DNA of 64,000 nt from Leishmania infantum JPCM5 (lineage: Eukaryota; Euglenozoa; Kinetoplastea; Trypanosomatida; Trypanosomatidae): positions 444,001 through 508,000 of the forward strand of contig NC_009415.2 of the NCBI RefSeq assembly GCF_000002875.2, read 5' to 3'. Below, piece by piece: positions 31,404 to 42,250 of this stretch. The translations under genes and the position numbers were made by a program. The notes under the pieces were generated by a model. The model saw only the letters and a list, made by a program, of their open reading frames with translations, had not been told where the DNA came from and ran no database searches. The first letter of the stretch is position 1. Every line of letters starts with the position of its first letter.

Positions 31404-31930
31404 TAGGCATGTACCAGCGGGTAAGAGGCTCGCAGTCTTCCGGTGGAGATTGCTGAGCAGTGAAGGGTGGGTGCACAAGATACATGCAAAAAGAAAGTGA
31501 GAGGGAGTCAAGGATGAAAACGAGAGAGAAAGCCGATGCTGAGAGCACAAACACAGAAACGCAACCACCACTGGCAGCTCTACCTGTGGTGTTCTCTTCC
31601 GGCTCCGGTGCAACGAGACAGACGGCTGCCCCTTCCCCCGCAGATAACAACAACAACAGAAGCGGTGCTTCCGCGAGAGAGCCGCGAGGAAGAAAATGCA
31701 AAGGAAGGAAAGCAAAGAACAGCTCCCCAAGGCGCACAACGCAAGGCGGACAGAATAAAAAAAAAAACAGCAACGAACAACGAAAACGGGGATGACGACG
31801 ATGGAGCACAGCACGGCTGCTGTCCGTAGACAAGAAAAGTCCCTCTCTCACTTTCTCTCGTTCTTGTCTTTTCTGTTCTCTCTTTGTTTCTCCTTTTGAA
31901 GTAATGAGGTGGGCTGGAGAAGATGTATGC

Positions 31931-31953
31931 GTGTGTGTGTGTGTGGGGGGGGG
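31931..31953. repeat. (GT)7 followed by G9
   Basis: The same composite layout as at 9403-9437: a GT run followed by a G run, reading C(n)-(CA)n on the transcribed strand. Confidence 0.85.
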
Positions 31954-33204
31954 TCGGGACGGGGCAAGAAAGGGCAACAAGTCGCAAGGCACTTCGATGC
32001 GTACGCCGATCTCTCCTCCTCCTTCTCTGTGATCGTCTTCGCCTTCACTACTTGATTTTGTTTTTTTTTCGAGTGTGTTTGTACCCTCTTTGAAGGCGCT
32101 TCGTTTCGACCCTCGTAGGAGAGCGTCAGACGTCCGCGCAGACTTCTAGATGAACAAGAATGTTGCTTGTGGGAGGGGGGAGGGGCGTGGCAGCTCGTCG
32201 GCTTCAACAAAGGTATGTCACCATATAGTAGAAGAGGATGCAGAACAACAAGAGTGGCGGAGGCGTGAAGGGGACTTTCAAGGGAATGGTCGAATCAGTG
32301 TGCAGGGATCCAAAAGGGAAAAAAATCCGATTTTTCGGGGGGTGAAACGCGCGACGGACTTTTTCGTTGCTTGCTTCTCTCCTTTGCTCTCCCGGGCACG
32401 CATGTGGATGAAGAGCGAGCAACCAGGGCAAAGAGAAAACGGCAGCACAAAGTACAGGAGAGGAGAGAAGCAAGATAAGAGGTGGTGGGATGAAGTGCGT
32501 GACAAGCCATCCTGGCGAGCCCGAGCCTGAAACACGGAGAACCGCATGGGTAGCACGATGTAGGCATGGCCGAGGCAGGCACAACAAGCAACGATGGCCC
32601 CTTCCACGGCATTGGATGCGATACATGCGCGTCTCACCTGAGCACGGCCGCAAGCGGGCAGGAGCATCTGCGCCGTTGCCTGTATGGCGCCGCTTTCGAG
32701 TTCCCCGAGAGGGATGCATTGACTTCGATACCTTTGAAGGATCTTCTCTGATGGGTTGTCTTTTTCTCTGTGTGGCCTTGAGCACCCCGAGCACGCACAA
32801 CACAACACGCATAAACAAATATATATATGAAACATGTTTTCCGTTTGTTTCTCCCGTTCACGCCTCCTTTCTTACCGCCCACATGAACTAAAAAAAGAAC
32901 CAGCTTTCGGCACTTCCTATATCGCTCTCTAGGTGTGACCAGCGGTGACCATCCTCTCTGTTTTGCCGCGCGGAAAAGAAGTAACGTTTTTAAAAAGCAC
33001 GAGAGATACGCCATCCATTTCGCATTCCTCCCTCTTTATTTGGCTCCGTCTACTTGAAACCCACTGTGCTGCATCGATCGCACTCGTTCATTTCTTTGTT
33101 TCAAGGGAACGAGGTCTCAGTGGAGGCGACGGCACGTTGCCTCTCGATAAGAACAGCAAGACTTTGTTCGTTTTCTTTGCACTGTGTCTTTCTACCCATA
33201 AAAC

Positions 33205-33745
33205 GGGAGTGGACACCCTTTTCAGTGCGTGGTATCTCAGGGTCCAGCGCACCCCCTCTACCCCTCTGCCAAGTGCCGAGCCACCTCTGGTGGTGGCAGG
33301 GCCAGGTGCCTAGGACGCAGGAAAGCCAGGTCGACTCGCCGCTACTGATGCCAGCGGCCAGGCAGTGAATGGGGCTGCGTCGGGTCGACCTGCGACAGTG
33401 GACGCACTCGTGCCATCCATGCGATGGGCAGGGTGTGTCGACGCGGCTCGAGCGTATCCCCACCCCCGGCCCTCACCGACTACTGGTGAGTGGGCCTGGG
33501 CCACCGGGAGGGGGATGCGGCAGGTGACGACGGCCGTGGTATGAGCGGCTGCGAGGCGTGGGGTGGGTAGCGCTTGAGACGGAGGCCGTGCTGAGATGAC
33601 TGAGCCGGCACACTTCTGTCACAAGCATCTGCCGCTGCGCCGCAGCACTTCATGGGACTGTCACTGGGCAATGGTAGAATGGCGTTTGACTCGCTGTGAA
33701 GCAGAATGAGCACAGTGAGTGAAAGCGCAAAGTAAAGCGTCATTA
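33205..33745 (+). mobile_element. SIDER-like degenerate retroposon, copy A
   Basis: The first 366 bp (33205-33570) match the reverse complement of 43430-43795 with one mismatch seen (position within GGCAGTGAATGGGG versus GGCAGTGGATGGGG). After 33570 the two copies diverge but short shared words continue (GGTAGAATGG, GTGAAGC/GTGAAAA) to about 33745. It contains TGCCTAGGACGCAGGAAAG, also present in copy C, which I recall as part of the conserved 5' signature of Leishmania SIDER elements. It codes for nothing. It is opposite in orientation to the surrounding genes, about 2.5 kb beyond the pyrophosphatase stop. Ends are approximate; no clear target duplication was seen. Confidence 0.7.
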
Positions 33746-34955
33746 AACCACAAGCAGACCCTCGCACATGCGGATACAGCCACAGCTCACCTACCTTCGC
33801 ATGCATACGGCTCAGCCCTCGAGATTCAGGACGAGGCGTCCCGCCATCGAGCCGGGCCACGCGCCTAGCAGGCTCCTCTCGCTCTTCCCCCGGATGCGCG
33901 CTGCTCCACCGGCGCCACACGCACCTGCGTGGGCTGCACGCGTCGCACCAGCCGGGGCAGCGCCCATGAGCCCGTTCCACCACGGCACTGCTGCCTGAGG
34001 GAGGGAGGGAGGCGTGCCTGGATGGCCTGCCCGCGTGTGCCGCCACGCCCGCCAGTGTCTCCGGCGCAGCGCCAGCGCAGCCCTCTGTCCGCCCACACCA
34101 ACAGTCCGCAACCAGCACCCAGGGCCAGGCTGCAGGCCGCTTGGCGTCCCCCACAGAGTGGTGTACGGAACCCTGATGCCACGCGCAGAAGTGTGTCCCC
34201 CGTCATCAGGATCACAGGGCGCATAAGGGGGAAGAAACCAAGAAAAAGAAGTTGAGAGGGTGTGCAGCGCCCCTTTTGTGTGTCTCGTTCAGGCTGACAC
34301 CTTATCTGTCTTCGTTTCCTTCGATTTATTTCCGCCACCGCCAGCACAGCCCGTGTTCTCTCACTGCAGCACCTGTCTGCTCAGTCCAAGCGCAGCACGC
34401 GAGTTCAAAGCCGCAGGACACACAGCACGCACATACACGGCGAGAGTTGGCATGAGAATCAAGAGGAACACTCTGGCGAGGCCTGATGTGTCTCGAGCGA
34501 GGAAAACGATGCGTGCCCACACATGGTAAATAAACAAAAAAGGTGCGTGGAGTGTCTTTACATGGCGAAGGCCAATCCTCTTCCACTTGCACGGCAGACA
34601 TTCGCGCACGCAGACCTACGCGCACACAAGCGAATATCAGTTTGTAGGTGAAAGGAGCCTCTCTATCGTGCCACGACGTCGAAGATGGATCTGCCCCACC
34701 CACCCACCCACCCCACTAGCTGCTTTCAGTGCCCTGTTCTTGCGTGTGGTCTCCTCCCTGCTTCACAGTGTGGGTTGTTGTGCCACGTCCCCGTCGCCGG
34801 TCAACTTTTCCGCGCCGTCTTTTGTCACAGGCTGTTACGGGAGAAATGCATGACAACACCGCAGGCAGTTTCCGCTCTCGCTCCGCTGTCGGGCTGACGC
34901 CGGTGGCTTTAAATCGAGGTGGTGCACTCCCACATAAGTGTAGCGGTTTTATTTA

Positions 34956-34985
34956 TTTTTTTTTTTGGGGGGAGGGGGGGGGGGG
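34956..34985. repeat. T11 run followed by G-rich run
   Basis: Eleven T, then G6-A-G12. On the transcribed strand this is poly(C) followed by poly(A), in the pyrophosphatase-giant gene spacer. Confidence 0.8.
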
Positions 34986-36205
34986 AAGAGACCTCCACCA
35001 GCCGGCGATGCCGCGAGAGGACACGGGACGGGTAAGAAAACGCGGCGAAGGGTAGGAGGACCTGCGCACAGCGAAAACAAAGGTGGAGCGCAACGAAGAA
35101 GACGAGAACAGAGAACGCAGCGATACGCACGGAAGACAGGCCACCCCTTCTCCTCCCTCCTCCAAGAAAGAAAAAGGAGAGGGGGGCGCGCAGACACAAA
35201 GACGCGCACAGGCACAGACACCCAGAGGTGCAGATATGGCGAAATGAGGAGAGGCGAAAAAGAAGAAGATACACAAGGAAAACAAAAAAGGGAAAAGGAA
35301 AAACAGGAGAGAAGAAACGGCGCGCGCGTGATGACAGTCGATGCCTGTATATAAAACTGAAGCGTGAGTAGGTTGGGTGTGAGAGCGAGAGTGGGAGAGA
35401 GTGAAAGAGAGAAAGGGCGAAAGAGAAGCAAAGTAGGCCAACGATACAAAAAAAAAGAGGTGGAAGCGACAAGGGGTGGGGGTATGCCATGCCCAGCGAT
35501 TGGATACATGGGCTCCCACCTAACCCGTCGCTTTCCTTCCTCTCCTTCACCCACCCAGCCGACGCACTCGCTCACGAATTACTCCGGTCATTGGCGTCCT
35601 CTTTCGTCCCCTCCCTTCTGCTTCGGCCACAGTCATCTCCGTCTCGACGGAATCGGCTGGGCTGAGAGAAGAGGTGACAAGACAGTAATAGCAACACAGA
35701 AAAAAAACACGAAAAAAGAACGGGCGGAAGAAGGGGTTCGTTCGTGTCGCTGTTCGTGATTTCCTGTGCGTGCGTGTGCGTGTGTCCTTTCCAGCTCGGC
35801 ACGCATATAAAAACAAACGAAAGGAAGAGAAGGGCAGAGTACACGAGAAGAAAAAAGGAGGACAGTCCGGCCTCACGGTGCGAGTGGCGACTAAGATGCG
35901 GCAAAAGGGGGAAAAGGGGGAAAAGGGGGGCACCACTCACATCAACAAACACGCGCAACCCTTTTTTGCTACTCCCCCTCGCATCTTCCGACGATTCGTG
36001 CTTCGACCATAATGTGTGGGCATTCGTGAATGTGGTCATCGGGTGACAACTCTCTCATGGAGAAAAAAAAGACCCGAGTCGTGGTACTAGGAGCAGAATG
36101 GCGGTGTGCACAAATGTAGAGAGAGAGAGACAGCGACACACAAGAGGCTGGCGCCGTGGCATTTCCGTAGGCTGCGAGGCAAGCCTGTCCACAGCACCCT
36201 CAGGC

Positions 36206-38611
36206 CTACTCGATAAGGTTCAGCACAATACCGCCCATCTTCGACTGGAACACCGGTGCAAACACAACGGAAATGATGGCCATGAGCTTGATGAGAATAT
36301 TGAGCGCCGGGCCTGAGGTATCCTTGAGCGGGTCGCCGACGGTGTCACCGATGACGGCGGCGCCGTGCTGCGGGGAGCCTTTGCCCTTGTTTTTGTCACG
36401 CAGGCCACCCTGCTCAATATACTTCTTCGCGTTGTCCCACGCACCGCCGGTGTTGGAGGCCGAGATAGCCATCTGCACGCCTGACACGATCGCGCCGGGC
36501 AGCAGACCGGCCAGAGTGTACTTCCCGAAGAGAATGCCAACCACGATCGGGGACAGCATCACCAGCGCCGCCGGCGGAATCATCTGGTTCAGAGCAGCCT
36601 TAGTGGCAATGGCCACGCAGCTCTCGTAGTCTGGCTCCTTGCGGCCCTCAGCCACTTCAGGGTCCTGGAACTGACGGCGGATTTCGTTCACCATGTCCAT
36701 GGCCGCAACGCCGACAGACTTCATCGTCATTGCGGAGAACCAGTACGGCAGCATGGCGCCGAAGAGCAGACCAGGCATCACGCGCGAGTCGAGGATGTTC
36801 ACCACGGGGATCGCCACACGCGACACGTAGGCGCCGTAGAGTGCCAGCGCGACAAGCGCAGCCGAACCAATGGCGAAGCCCTTGCCGATGGCAGCGGTTG
36901 TGTTGCCAGCCGCATCCAGTGCATCCGTGATCTCGCGAATCTCGTGGCCCATGTGCGACATCTCCGCAATACCGCCGGCGTTATCGGAAATGGGACCGTA
37001 CGCGTCGATCGTCAGGGCGACGGACATGGTCGAGAGAATACCGAGCGCGGCGAGGGCAAAGCCGTACACGCCGCACATGCGGTAGGACACATAGATCGTC
37101 GTGCACATGGCGAGGATTGGGGGCACCACAGAAAGGTAACCGAGTGCCAGGCCGTAGATGATGTTCGTGGCGGCACCTGTCTCGCATGCCTCCGCAATCT
37201 CCTGCACTGGGCGGTAGGCATTGGAGGTGTAGTACTCGGTTGTGTAGCCGATGATAAGGCCAGACCAGAGACCGCACAGGACGCAGATGAGGGCGCCCCA
37301 GCGCGAGCTCTCCATGCCGCCCACGCTGAAGGTCGGCGGCAGCGCCACTTCGGTGAGAAAGATCAGCACAATTGTCGCGCCGATCGTCGACAACAGCAAC
37401 TGACGCTTCAGGGCCGGCTCGATGTCGTGAGAGCGGTGCACGCCGCTATTGGTGGCGCCCATAGTGGCCACTACAATGCACACGATCACACCGACGGCCG
37501 TGATGAGCAGCGGGTACATCATGGATGTGAAAGAGGCTGTCAACTCAGCAGAGCCGGCCGCCACTACGAGCGCAGCGCATGACGCCTCGCCGAAGCTGCC
37601 AAAGAGGTCAGAGCCCATGCCAGCGATGTCACCCACGTTGTCGCCAATGCAGTCGGCAATCACGCCAGGGTTGCGCGGGTCGTCCTCAGGGATATTGTTC
37701 TCCACCTTGCCCACAAGATCAGCTCCAACATCGGCAGCCTTGGTGTAGATGCCGCCACCCACACGACCGAAGCAGGCGATGGCCGACCCGCCAAGGCCAA
37801 ACGCCGCCACGCATTCGTACAGCTCCGGTATCGTCTCGACACCGCTGCCAAAGTACGCCGCCACAACCTTCACGGTGGCGAATAGCGCGAAGAGACCCAT
37901 CGAAGTGAGGCCAAAGCCCATCGTGATACCGCCGCGGAGAGCCGTCTGGAAGCCGAGCCTAAAACCGCTGGCCTGATCGCCGTCATCGCCGCCAGAAGTC
38001 GCCATCACAGCCGTGCGCGCGTTCGTGTACACGGCAATGCGCATGCCGATCCAGCCTGCCCCCACCGACGTGACTGCACCCACCAGGAAAGCAAACAGGG
38101 AGAGGCTAGCGTTCATCCATGGGGACTGCGGCGGCACGTGGCCCTCCTGAGGCGAAGAGAGCGCGATGCCGAGAAGGAAGAAGATCAGCGTGCCGAAGCC
38201 AGACATGAACACGGCCATGTACTTGTACTCGGACATCAAGAACGCTGTGGCGCCTTCGGATATGCGAGTGTAAATTACGTACACGTTGCGCATCACCTCG
38301 TCCGTGAGATGGGCATTGCGCAGGCCCTGATCCTTACCAGGGGTAATCTTGATGAATGACAGGGCGTACCACCAGTACATGGCAAAGGAGAAGCCCACTG
38401 CCGCCGCCAAGACAATCACAACGGAAGCCGTCTCAGCCGACATCAGCGGGCGCGCTAACGGCGCCGCGTTAATGTCCCCTGCATTCTGGGCAACGGCTTT
38501 GTCTACGTTGGTATTTGCCGGCGTCGCAATCGGATTCAGTGGTTCCTTGGCCGCAACTGCGACCGCGAGGAGAGCAACGGCAAGAGGGACAATCAAAATC
38601 CTCCCAGCCAT
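36206..38611 (-). CDS. VP1: Vacuolar-type H+-translocating inorganic pyrophosphatase (801 aa)
   Basis: A membrane enzyme that couples pyrophosphate hydrolysis to proton pumping; in trypanosomatids it acidifies acidocalcisomes. Motifs present: the substrate-binding DVGADLVGKVE and following PEDDPRNPG and DNVGD (from about residue 293), and the C-terminal acidic motif GDTVGDPLKDTSG. GNTTAA (about 568) has alanine at the position that distinguishes K+-dependent type I enzymes from lysine in type II. Multiple membrane spans fill the rest, and the N-terminus (ILIVPLAVALLAVAVAA) looks like a signal peptide, as in other protist type I enzymes. The frame extends 31 residues upstream, but ATG 38611 follows a CTTCTTAG acceptor-like site and gives the expected length of about 800 residues. 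It lies inside the segment bounded by the inverted SIDER-like repeats. Confidence 0.97.
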   Translation of the reverse strand: MAGRILIVPLAVALLAVAVAAKEPLNPIATPANTNVDKAVAQNAGDINAAPLARPLMSAETASVVIVLAAAVGFSFAMYWWYALSFIKITPGKDQGLRNAHLTDEVMRNVYVIYTRISEGATAFLMSEYKYMAVFMSGFGTLIFFLLGIALSSPQEGHVPPQSPWMNASLSLFAFLVGAVTSVGAGWIGMRIAVYTNARTAVMATSGGDDGDQASGFRLGFQTALRGGITMGFGLTSMGLFALFATVKVVAAYFGSGVETIPELYECVAAFGLGGSAIACFGRVGGGIYTKAADVGADLVGKVENNIPEDDPRNPGVIADCIGDNVGDIAGMGSDLFGSFGEASCAALVVAAGSAELTASFTSMMYPLLITAVGVIVCIVVATMGATNSGVHRSHDIEPALKRQLLLSTIGATIVLIFLTEVALPPTFSVGGMESSRWGALICVLCGLWSGLIIGYTTEYYTSNAYRPVQEIAEACETGAATNIIYGLALGYLSVVPPILAMCTTIYVSYRMCGVYGFALAALGILSTMSVALTIDAYGPISDNAGGIAEMSHMGHEIREITDALDAAGNTTAAIGKGFAIGSAALVALALYGAYVSRVAIPVVNILDSRVMPGLLFGAMLPYWFSAMTMKSVGVAAMDMVNEIRRQFQDPEVAEGRKEPDYESCVAIATKAALNQMIPPAALVMLSPIVVGILFGKYTLAGLLPGAIVSGVQMAISASNTGGAWDNAKKYIEQGGLRDKNKGKGSPQHGAAVIGDTVGDPLKDTSGPALNILIKLMAIISVVFAPVFQSKMGGIVLNLIE

Positions 38612-39216
38612 CTTTACGCTCGCTAAGAAGAAAAAGAGCCACAAAAGGGTGTGCAGAGAATTCCTACGTCGTATATAGGGGAGGGGATGCACAAGAAAGA
38701 GCAAAAGAAGAAAGGCGATATCTTACTGGTCGAGAATACTACTGTGTTTGGCTGGGACGTGAGGGAAGAAAAGAAGGCAACAACAGACAGAGAAGTGGTG
38801 TGCATGTGCAAAGAGTCGAAGAAAGGCGGCAGTGCAAGTTCTCTGGTCACGTCAGCCACGAAGACATCCAGCGGTTTCACAGGAGCATACGCAGCGTTTA
38901 TTTGGCGTTGCCAGTGAGACAAGATCGGTTGAAACTTGGTGATAGCGCAAGTGAATAGCGAGATGCGCGTTTTTTTTTCGCTCCTGTTCGCAGGTGCTCA
39001 GTCATACATCGGGGACTTCCACAAAAGACAGCGAAGGAAGCGAACAACAAAGAATGAAAAGAAAGTCTGCCTTTTGCCACGAAACCGAAGCGTACGCTGT
39101 TCGGCATTCTCTTTTTTATGTTTTCGGGCGGAAGCAAAAACGCAAAGCAGCTCTTCTGAGGCGGTAGCCACGTACACCCGACACATACGCAGGCACCCGC
39201 TTGGTTCCTATGGCTG
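38612..39216. other. Short intergenic spacer
   Basis: At 605 nt this is the shortest spacer in the window, between the 898-aa LRR gene and the pyrophosphatase. It contains the pyrophosphatase splice signals and nothing else recognised. Confidence 0.6.
38664..38665 (-). promoter_or_regulatory. Possible spliced-leader acceptor AG for the H+-pyrophosphatase
   Basis: On the minus strand a pyrimidine-rich run (about 38715 down to 38680) precedes GACGTAG, giving a 5' UTR of about 52 nt. A second candidate (CTTCTTAG, AG at 38624-38625) sits only about 12 nt from the ATG. Inferred. Confidence 0.35.
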
Positions 39217-41913
39217 TCAGGAACACCTCTGAATCATTTTTCTTTCAAGAATGCCCTGCAACTGGCGTGAGGCGGATGAAGAGAGAAGGGTTCCTTTGAT
39301 CACTAGTGTCTCCATGCAGCCCAGCGATGACACGAGTTCTTTGAGAACAGGAAACGTAGCGTTTGTAAACGGGTTGTAAGACAAGTCCAGGTGCACTAGG
39401 TTTGTGCCTGCTGGCCCTCGAAGTGCGCCGCACAGGTCGCTGACGTCATCACTCTCCAGGTCGTTGTTGCAGAGGGAGAGAGAAACGAGATGCTCGCCGT
39501 TGTACTGCAGCAGGTCCAGCACCGGCCTCAGACCCTCCACCCCCACGTAGTTGCTGGAGAGATCGAGAGTAGCAAAGTAGTCTGCATCATTGCCGCTGAG
39601 CTCGCACACCACACTGGGGTTCGGACTCACACCATGGCATCGACACGCTTGGCGGTAAACCTCGGCGACAGGGGTTCCAGGTGAAAATTCCTTGGCCAGC
39701 AGCTCTGCCATACTCTTTCGCGACTGCGCCAACACATCCATCACAGAGGAACGTCGCCATGCAGCATCAGTAGAGCTGGTGCTTGTCGTCTGCAATGGGG
39801 CCAAGCTTCCAATGGCTCTTGCATAGCGGCTTATAGAGCCGCAGAAACCTTTGTTGAAGAGGGGTGTTTTATTAGAAATGCTTGCCAGCGCTGACTTTGC
39901 CCTGTACTCTGGTTTGGGGGTAGATGCTACTTCAGTTGGCTGTGCCTGACTGCGCCTTTCCTCTACCGCCTCATACTCGATAGCATTCACCGCTTGGGCA
40001 ATTATTTCTGCTCTCTTGAGTAGCTGCTCTTCGGTATCGGCTAATGTTGCCGCGTCCTTTGCGGTGGCGCCTATTTTGGCGGCAACTTGACACAGCTGCA
40101 CACGGATTTGCTTGAGGGACTCGAACTGCTTGTCTGCCCGCATGGCCGAGTACATTGTCCCCAGCAAAACACCTCTCACGCGAACCGGTAGACACGGTAG
40201 CGTTTCGCGAATCTCAAGCGTCTTTTCCCACAGCTGCTTGCCGTAGCTGGTGCAGGCTTCACGGAAAAGTCGCACATTCCTCGCCTTCAGTATGGGGGAG
40301 CTTTCGACTGAAAGCAGCGGTCGAACCTCTTCCACGAAGAACCGAGTGATCCGGTCGTTGTTGCGCACATCGAGATCTTTGAGAAAGACATTTGGATACG
40401 GCGATTCACACCGAAAGCCGCATTGTGTCATTGCCTGCATGAGCAATGCCTCATCCAGGCCAAGCTTCTCCCTCAGTCGATTCCAAAACAAAACCGTTTC
40501 CCCGGGATCGCTTCTGTAGCACTCCACTTGTTTTTCTCGGATAGCGGGTGATTTCTTTGCTAGTGCAGGAGTATCATCGATGTCTGGGATGATGTCCTCA
40601 GGAGTCTTGACAGCGCCACACCAGCTCTCCCGTTGCCTGCCTTTATTGTTCGGTATCCAGCCCAATACAGCTCGCTGTTCTTCGGCTTGCTGCGCCACAA
40701 GGATTCGAACCCTCTCTTCAACGTCTCCGACGGATGCGGCGACTGCAGCAATGCTGGAGAAGACATCAACTCCTTCCGACATGATAGTCAGCGCGAGAGC
40801 GTCTTCGACCGAAACAGAGCGAGGCGTGTACGGCGACACCTGTGCAGCTTGTGCGATCGTTTTCGCTTCCACGCTGACCGGCAGGGTGGAAGTAGCTTTG
40901 CTTGCACAGCTGGTGACTAATTCATCGCTGGGGAAAGCGGAAGGTTCTGTGATGCTTGGTGCCCCCTGGTTTGTCGTTGTAGCTACTGCTGAAAGCTTCT
41001 CAACATAGGAGGATATCGAGCTGCGAAGAAACGCTAGAGACTCTTCATGCCTGTCATCACTGACATCTAAACTTGCCGCTGCTTGAGGGAATTGCTTCGC
41101 GAAGCGGGCATTAAGTGCCACACTCGAGGCGACGTCACCAAGTCGTGTCAGCAATGCTGAGGCCACATAATCAGAGATCTCGTTGGGGGTTAGATTAGCT
41201 GGCGTGCGGAAGAGCTGCAGCGTGGTGTTCGCCGTGCAAGCGTCAATGTTGGAGGAAATCGCGTGCGACACAATGGTGATGAGTTTTGATTCAATGGAGC
41301 GAGAGAGGTCGCACACAGCAAGTGCGTAAGAGGTCTGTACATCTTCCCAAACGGGCCTTCGAAAACTGTCTATAAGAGTCTTGTGAACGGCGCAAAAAGA
41401 GTTAAAAAAGGCACTGTACGTTGTCATGAAAAGCGTGCGCAGAGCTGTCAGCAGATGATCCACAACTTTCAACCACTCCTGGAACGATGGCTGCGCATGG
41501 CGCGGCTTGGGTTGAAGCAGAGTGACAAGCGTGTCGAGCTGCTGCAAAAACGGGTTTGCTGCCCATTTTTTCACTGTTCGCTGAGTGCGGTACTGCTCAA
41601 GGCGCGGCGCAAACGATCTAGTGTCGATGGCAGCGTCTGTAGGGAGCGCAAGATTATGCGTCTCACAGGGACCGCAGCACCAGTGTCCTGGGAGAAAAAA
41701 GAGGAGAGTTTCACGCAGAAACGCGTTGACCGAAATGAACTGGCCGAGCTGCCCTGCCCAGAGGTTGATGAAGGTCATGCGTATATCTTGAGATGCGGCA
41801 ATGTGGGGAGTTGGCGGCGCTACGTTGTCCTTGTGGTGCTTGGCATGAGTGGGCTGCGGAGCAGCAGCGCCAAAGCTGAGTACTGTCAGCCGCAAAAGCG
41901 TTTCGGCTTCCAT
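39217..41913 (-). CDS. Protein with C-terminal leucine-rich repeats (898 aa), function unknown
   Basis: The first 770 residues are mostly helical with no family recognised. The C-terminal 120 residues form ribonuclease-inhibitor-type repeats: LDLSSNYVGVEGLRPVLDLL, LSLCNNDLESDDVSDLCGAL, LDLSYNPFTNATFPVLKELV. It may bind a protein partner through these; no enzymatic motif was seen. The frame is open 76 residues upstream, but that part is serine/threonine/leucine-rich like an untranslated region; ATG 41913 (MEAETLL) is preferred. Codon choice looks less GC-biased than in the neighbouring genes, with many A/T third positions. The gene lies between the pyrophosphatase and the SIDER/tRNA region. 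Confidence 0.8.
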   Translation of the reverse strand: MEAETLLRLTVLSFGAAAPQPTHAKHHKDNVAPPTPHIAASQDIRMTFINLWAGQLGQFISVNAFLRETLLFFLPGHWCCGPCETHNLALPTDAAIDTRSFAPRLEQYRTQRTVKKWAANPFLQQLDTLVTLLQPKPRHAQPSFQEWLKVVDHLLTALRTLFMTTYSAFFNSFCAVHKTLIDSFRRPVWEDVQTSYALAVCDLSRSIESKLITIVSHAISSNIDACTANTTLQLFRTPANLTPNEISDYVASALLTRLGDVASSVALNARFAKQFPQAAASLDVSDDRHEESLAFLRSSISSYVEKLSAVATTTNQGAPSITEPSAFPSDELVTSCASKATSTLPVSVEAKTIAQAAQVSPYTPRSVSVEDALALTIMSEGVDVFSSIAAVAASVGDVEERVRILVAQQAEEQRAVLGWIPNNKGRQRESWCGAVKTPEDIIPDIDDTPALAKKSPAIREKQVECYRSDPGETVLFWNRLREKLGLDEALLMQAMTQCGFRCESPYPNVFLKDLDVRNNDRITRFFVEEVRPLLSVESSPILKARNVRLFREACTSYGKQLWEKTLEIRETLPCLPVRVRGVLLGTMYSAMRADKQFESLKQIRVQLCQVAAKIGATAKDAATLADTEEQLLKRAEIIAQAVNAIEYEAVEERRSQAQPTEVASTPKPEYRAKSALASISNKTPLFNKGFCGSISRYARAIGSLAPLQTTSTSSTDAAWRRSSVMDVLAQSRKSMAELLAKEFSPGTPVAEVYRQACRCHGVSPNPSVVCELSGNDADYFATLDLSSNYVGVEGLRPVLDLLQYNGEHLVSLSLCNNDLESDDVSDLCGALRGPAGTNLVHLDLSYNPFTNATFPVLKELVSSLGCMETLVIKGTLLSSSASRQLQGILERKMIQRCS

Positions 41914-42250
41914 TCTGATGGGGGGCTGGGTGGATGAGTAGAGAATCACCGTCAAAGAAAGAGTGAGACAGTGGGTGGAGCAACAGGAAGGAAGAGTGGT
42001 GCCAGGGAAGACAAGGCAGCCAGTGTACGAATTAAGAGTTTCTAAGCAGTGTACTAGTGGTGTCCGTTGGAGATGATGCTTGCTGCGCCTTGACAAAGGT
42101 GCTTTGCTTCCGTTCTGAAGTTCACTACTGTTGTCATACACGTCAGGGATGCATGCACCTGAAAAAAAAAAAACATCTTCACGCTGCTTCTTTGTTTCGA
42201 GAACTCTTTAAAGCCCCGGATGACGGGGAAACGCTTCAGCCTGCTGTTCA

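Larger units (their letters stand above)
31349..36205. other. Long intergenic spacer (4.9 kb) holding a SIDER-like element
   Basis: Lies between the H+-pyrophosphatase stop and the giant gene start. It holds a plus-oriented SIDER-like element (33205-33745), a GC-rich anonymous block (about 33830-34240), a T11 plus G-rich tract (34956-34985) and purine-rich simple sequence (35000-35330). Open frames are low complexity. Part of the right side is presumably the pyrophosphatase 3' UTR. Confidence 0.5.

Noticed and set aside
33480..34154. 224-codon minus-strand open frame over SIDER copy A
   Set aside because: It lies across the retroposon and the GC-rich block, in the antisense direction of the element; the matching frame in copy B is also repeat sequence.
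34909..35575. Overlapping minus-strand frames of 190-210 codons
   Set aside because: Low-complexity serine/leucine/phenylalanine/proline translations of purine-rich plus-strand DNA in all three frames at once.
38612..38704. 31-residue upstream extension of the pyrophosphatase
   Set aside because: Would put residues ahead of the signal-like N-terminus and spans acceptor-like AG sites; the 801-aa form matches the family length.
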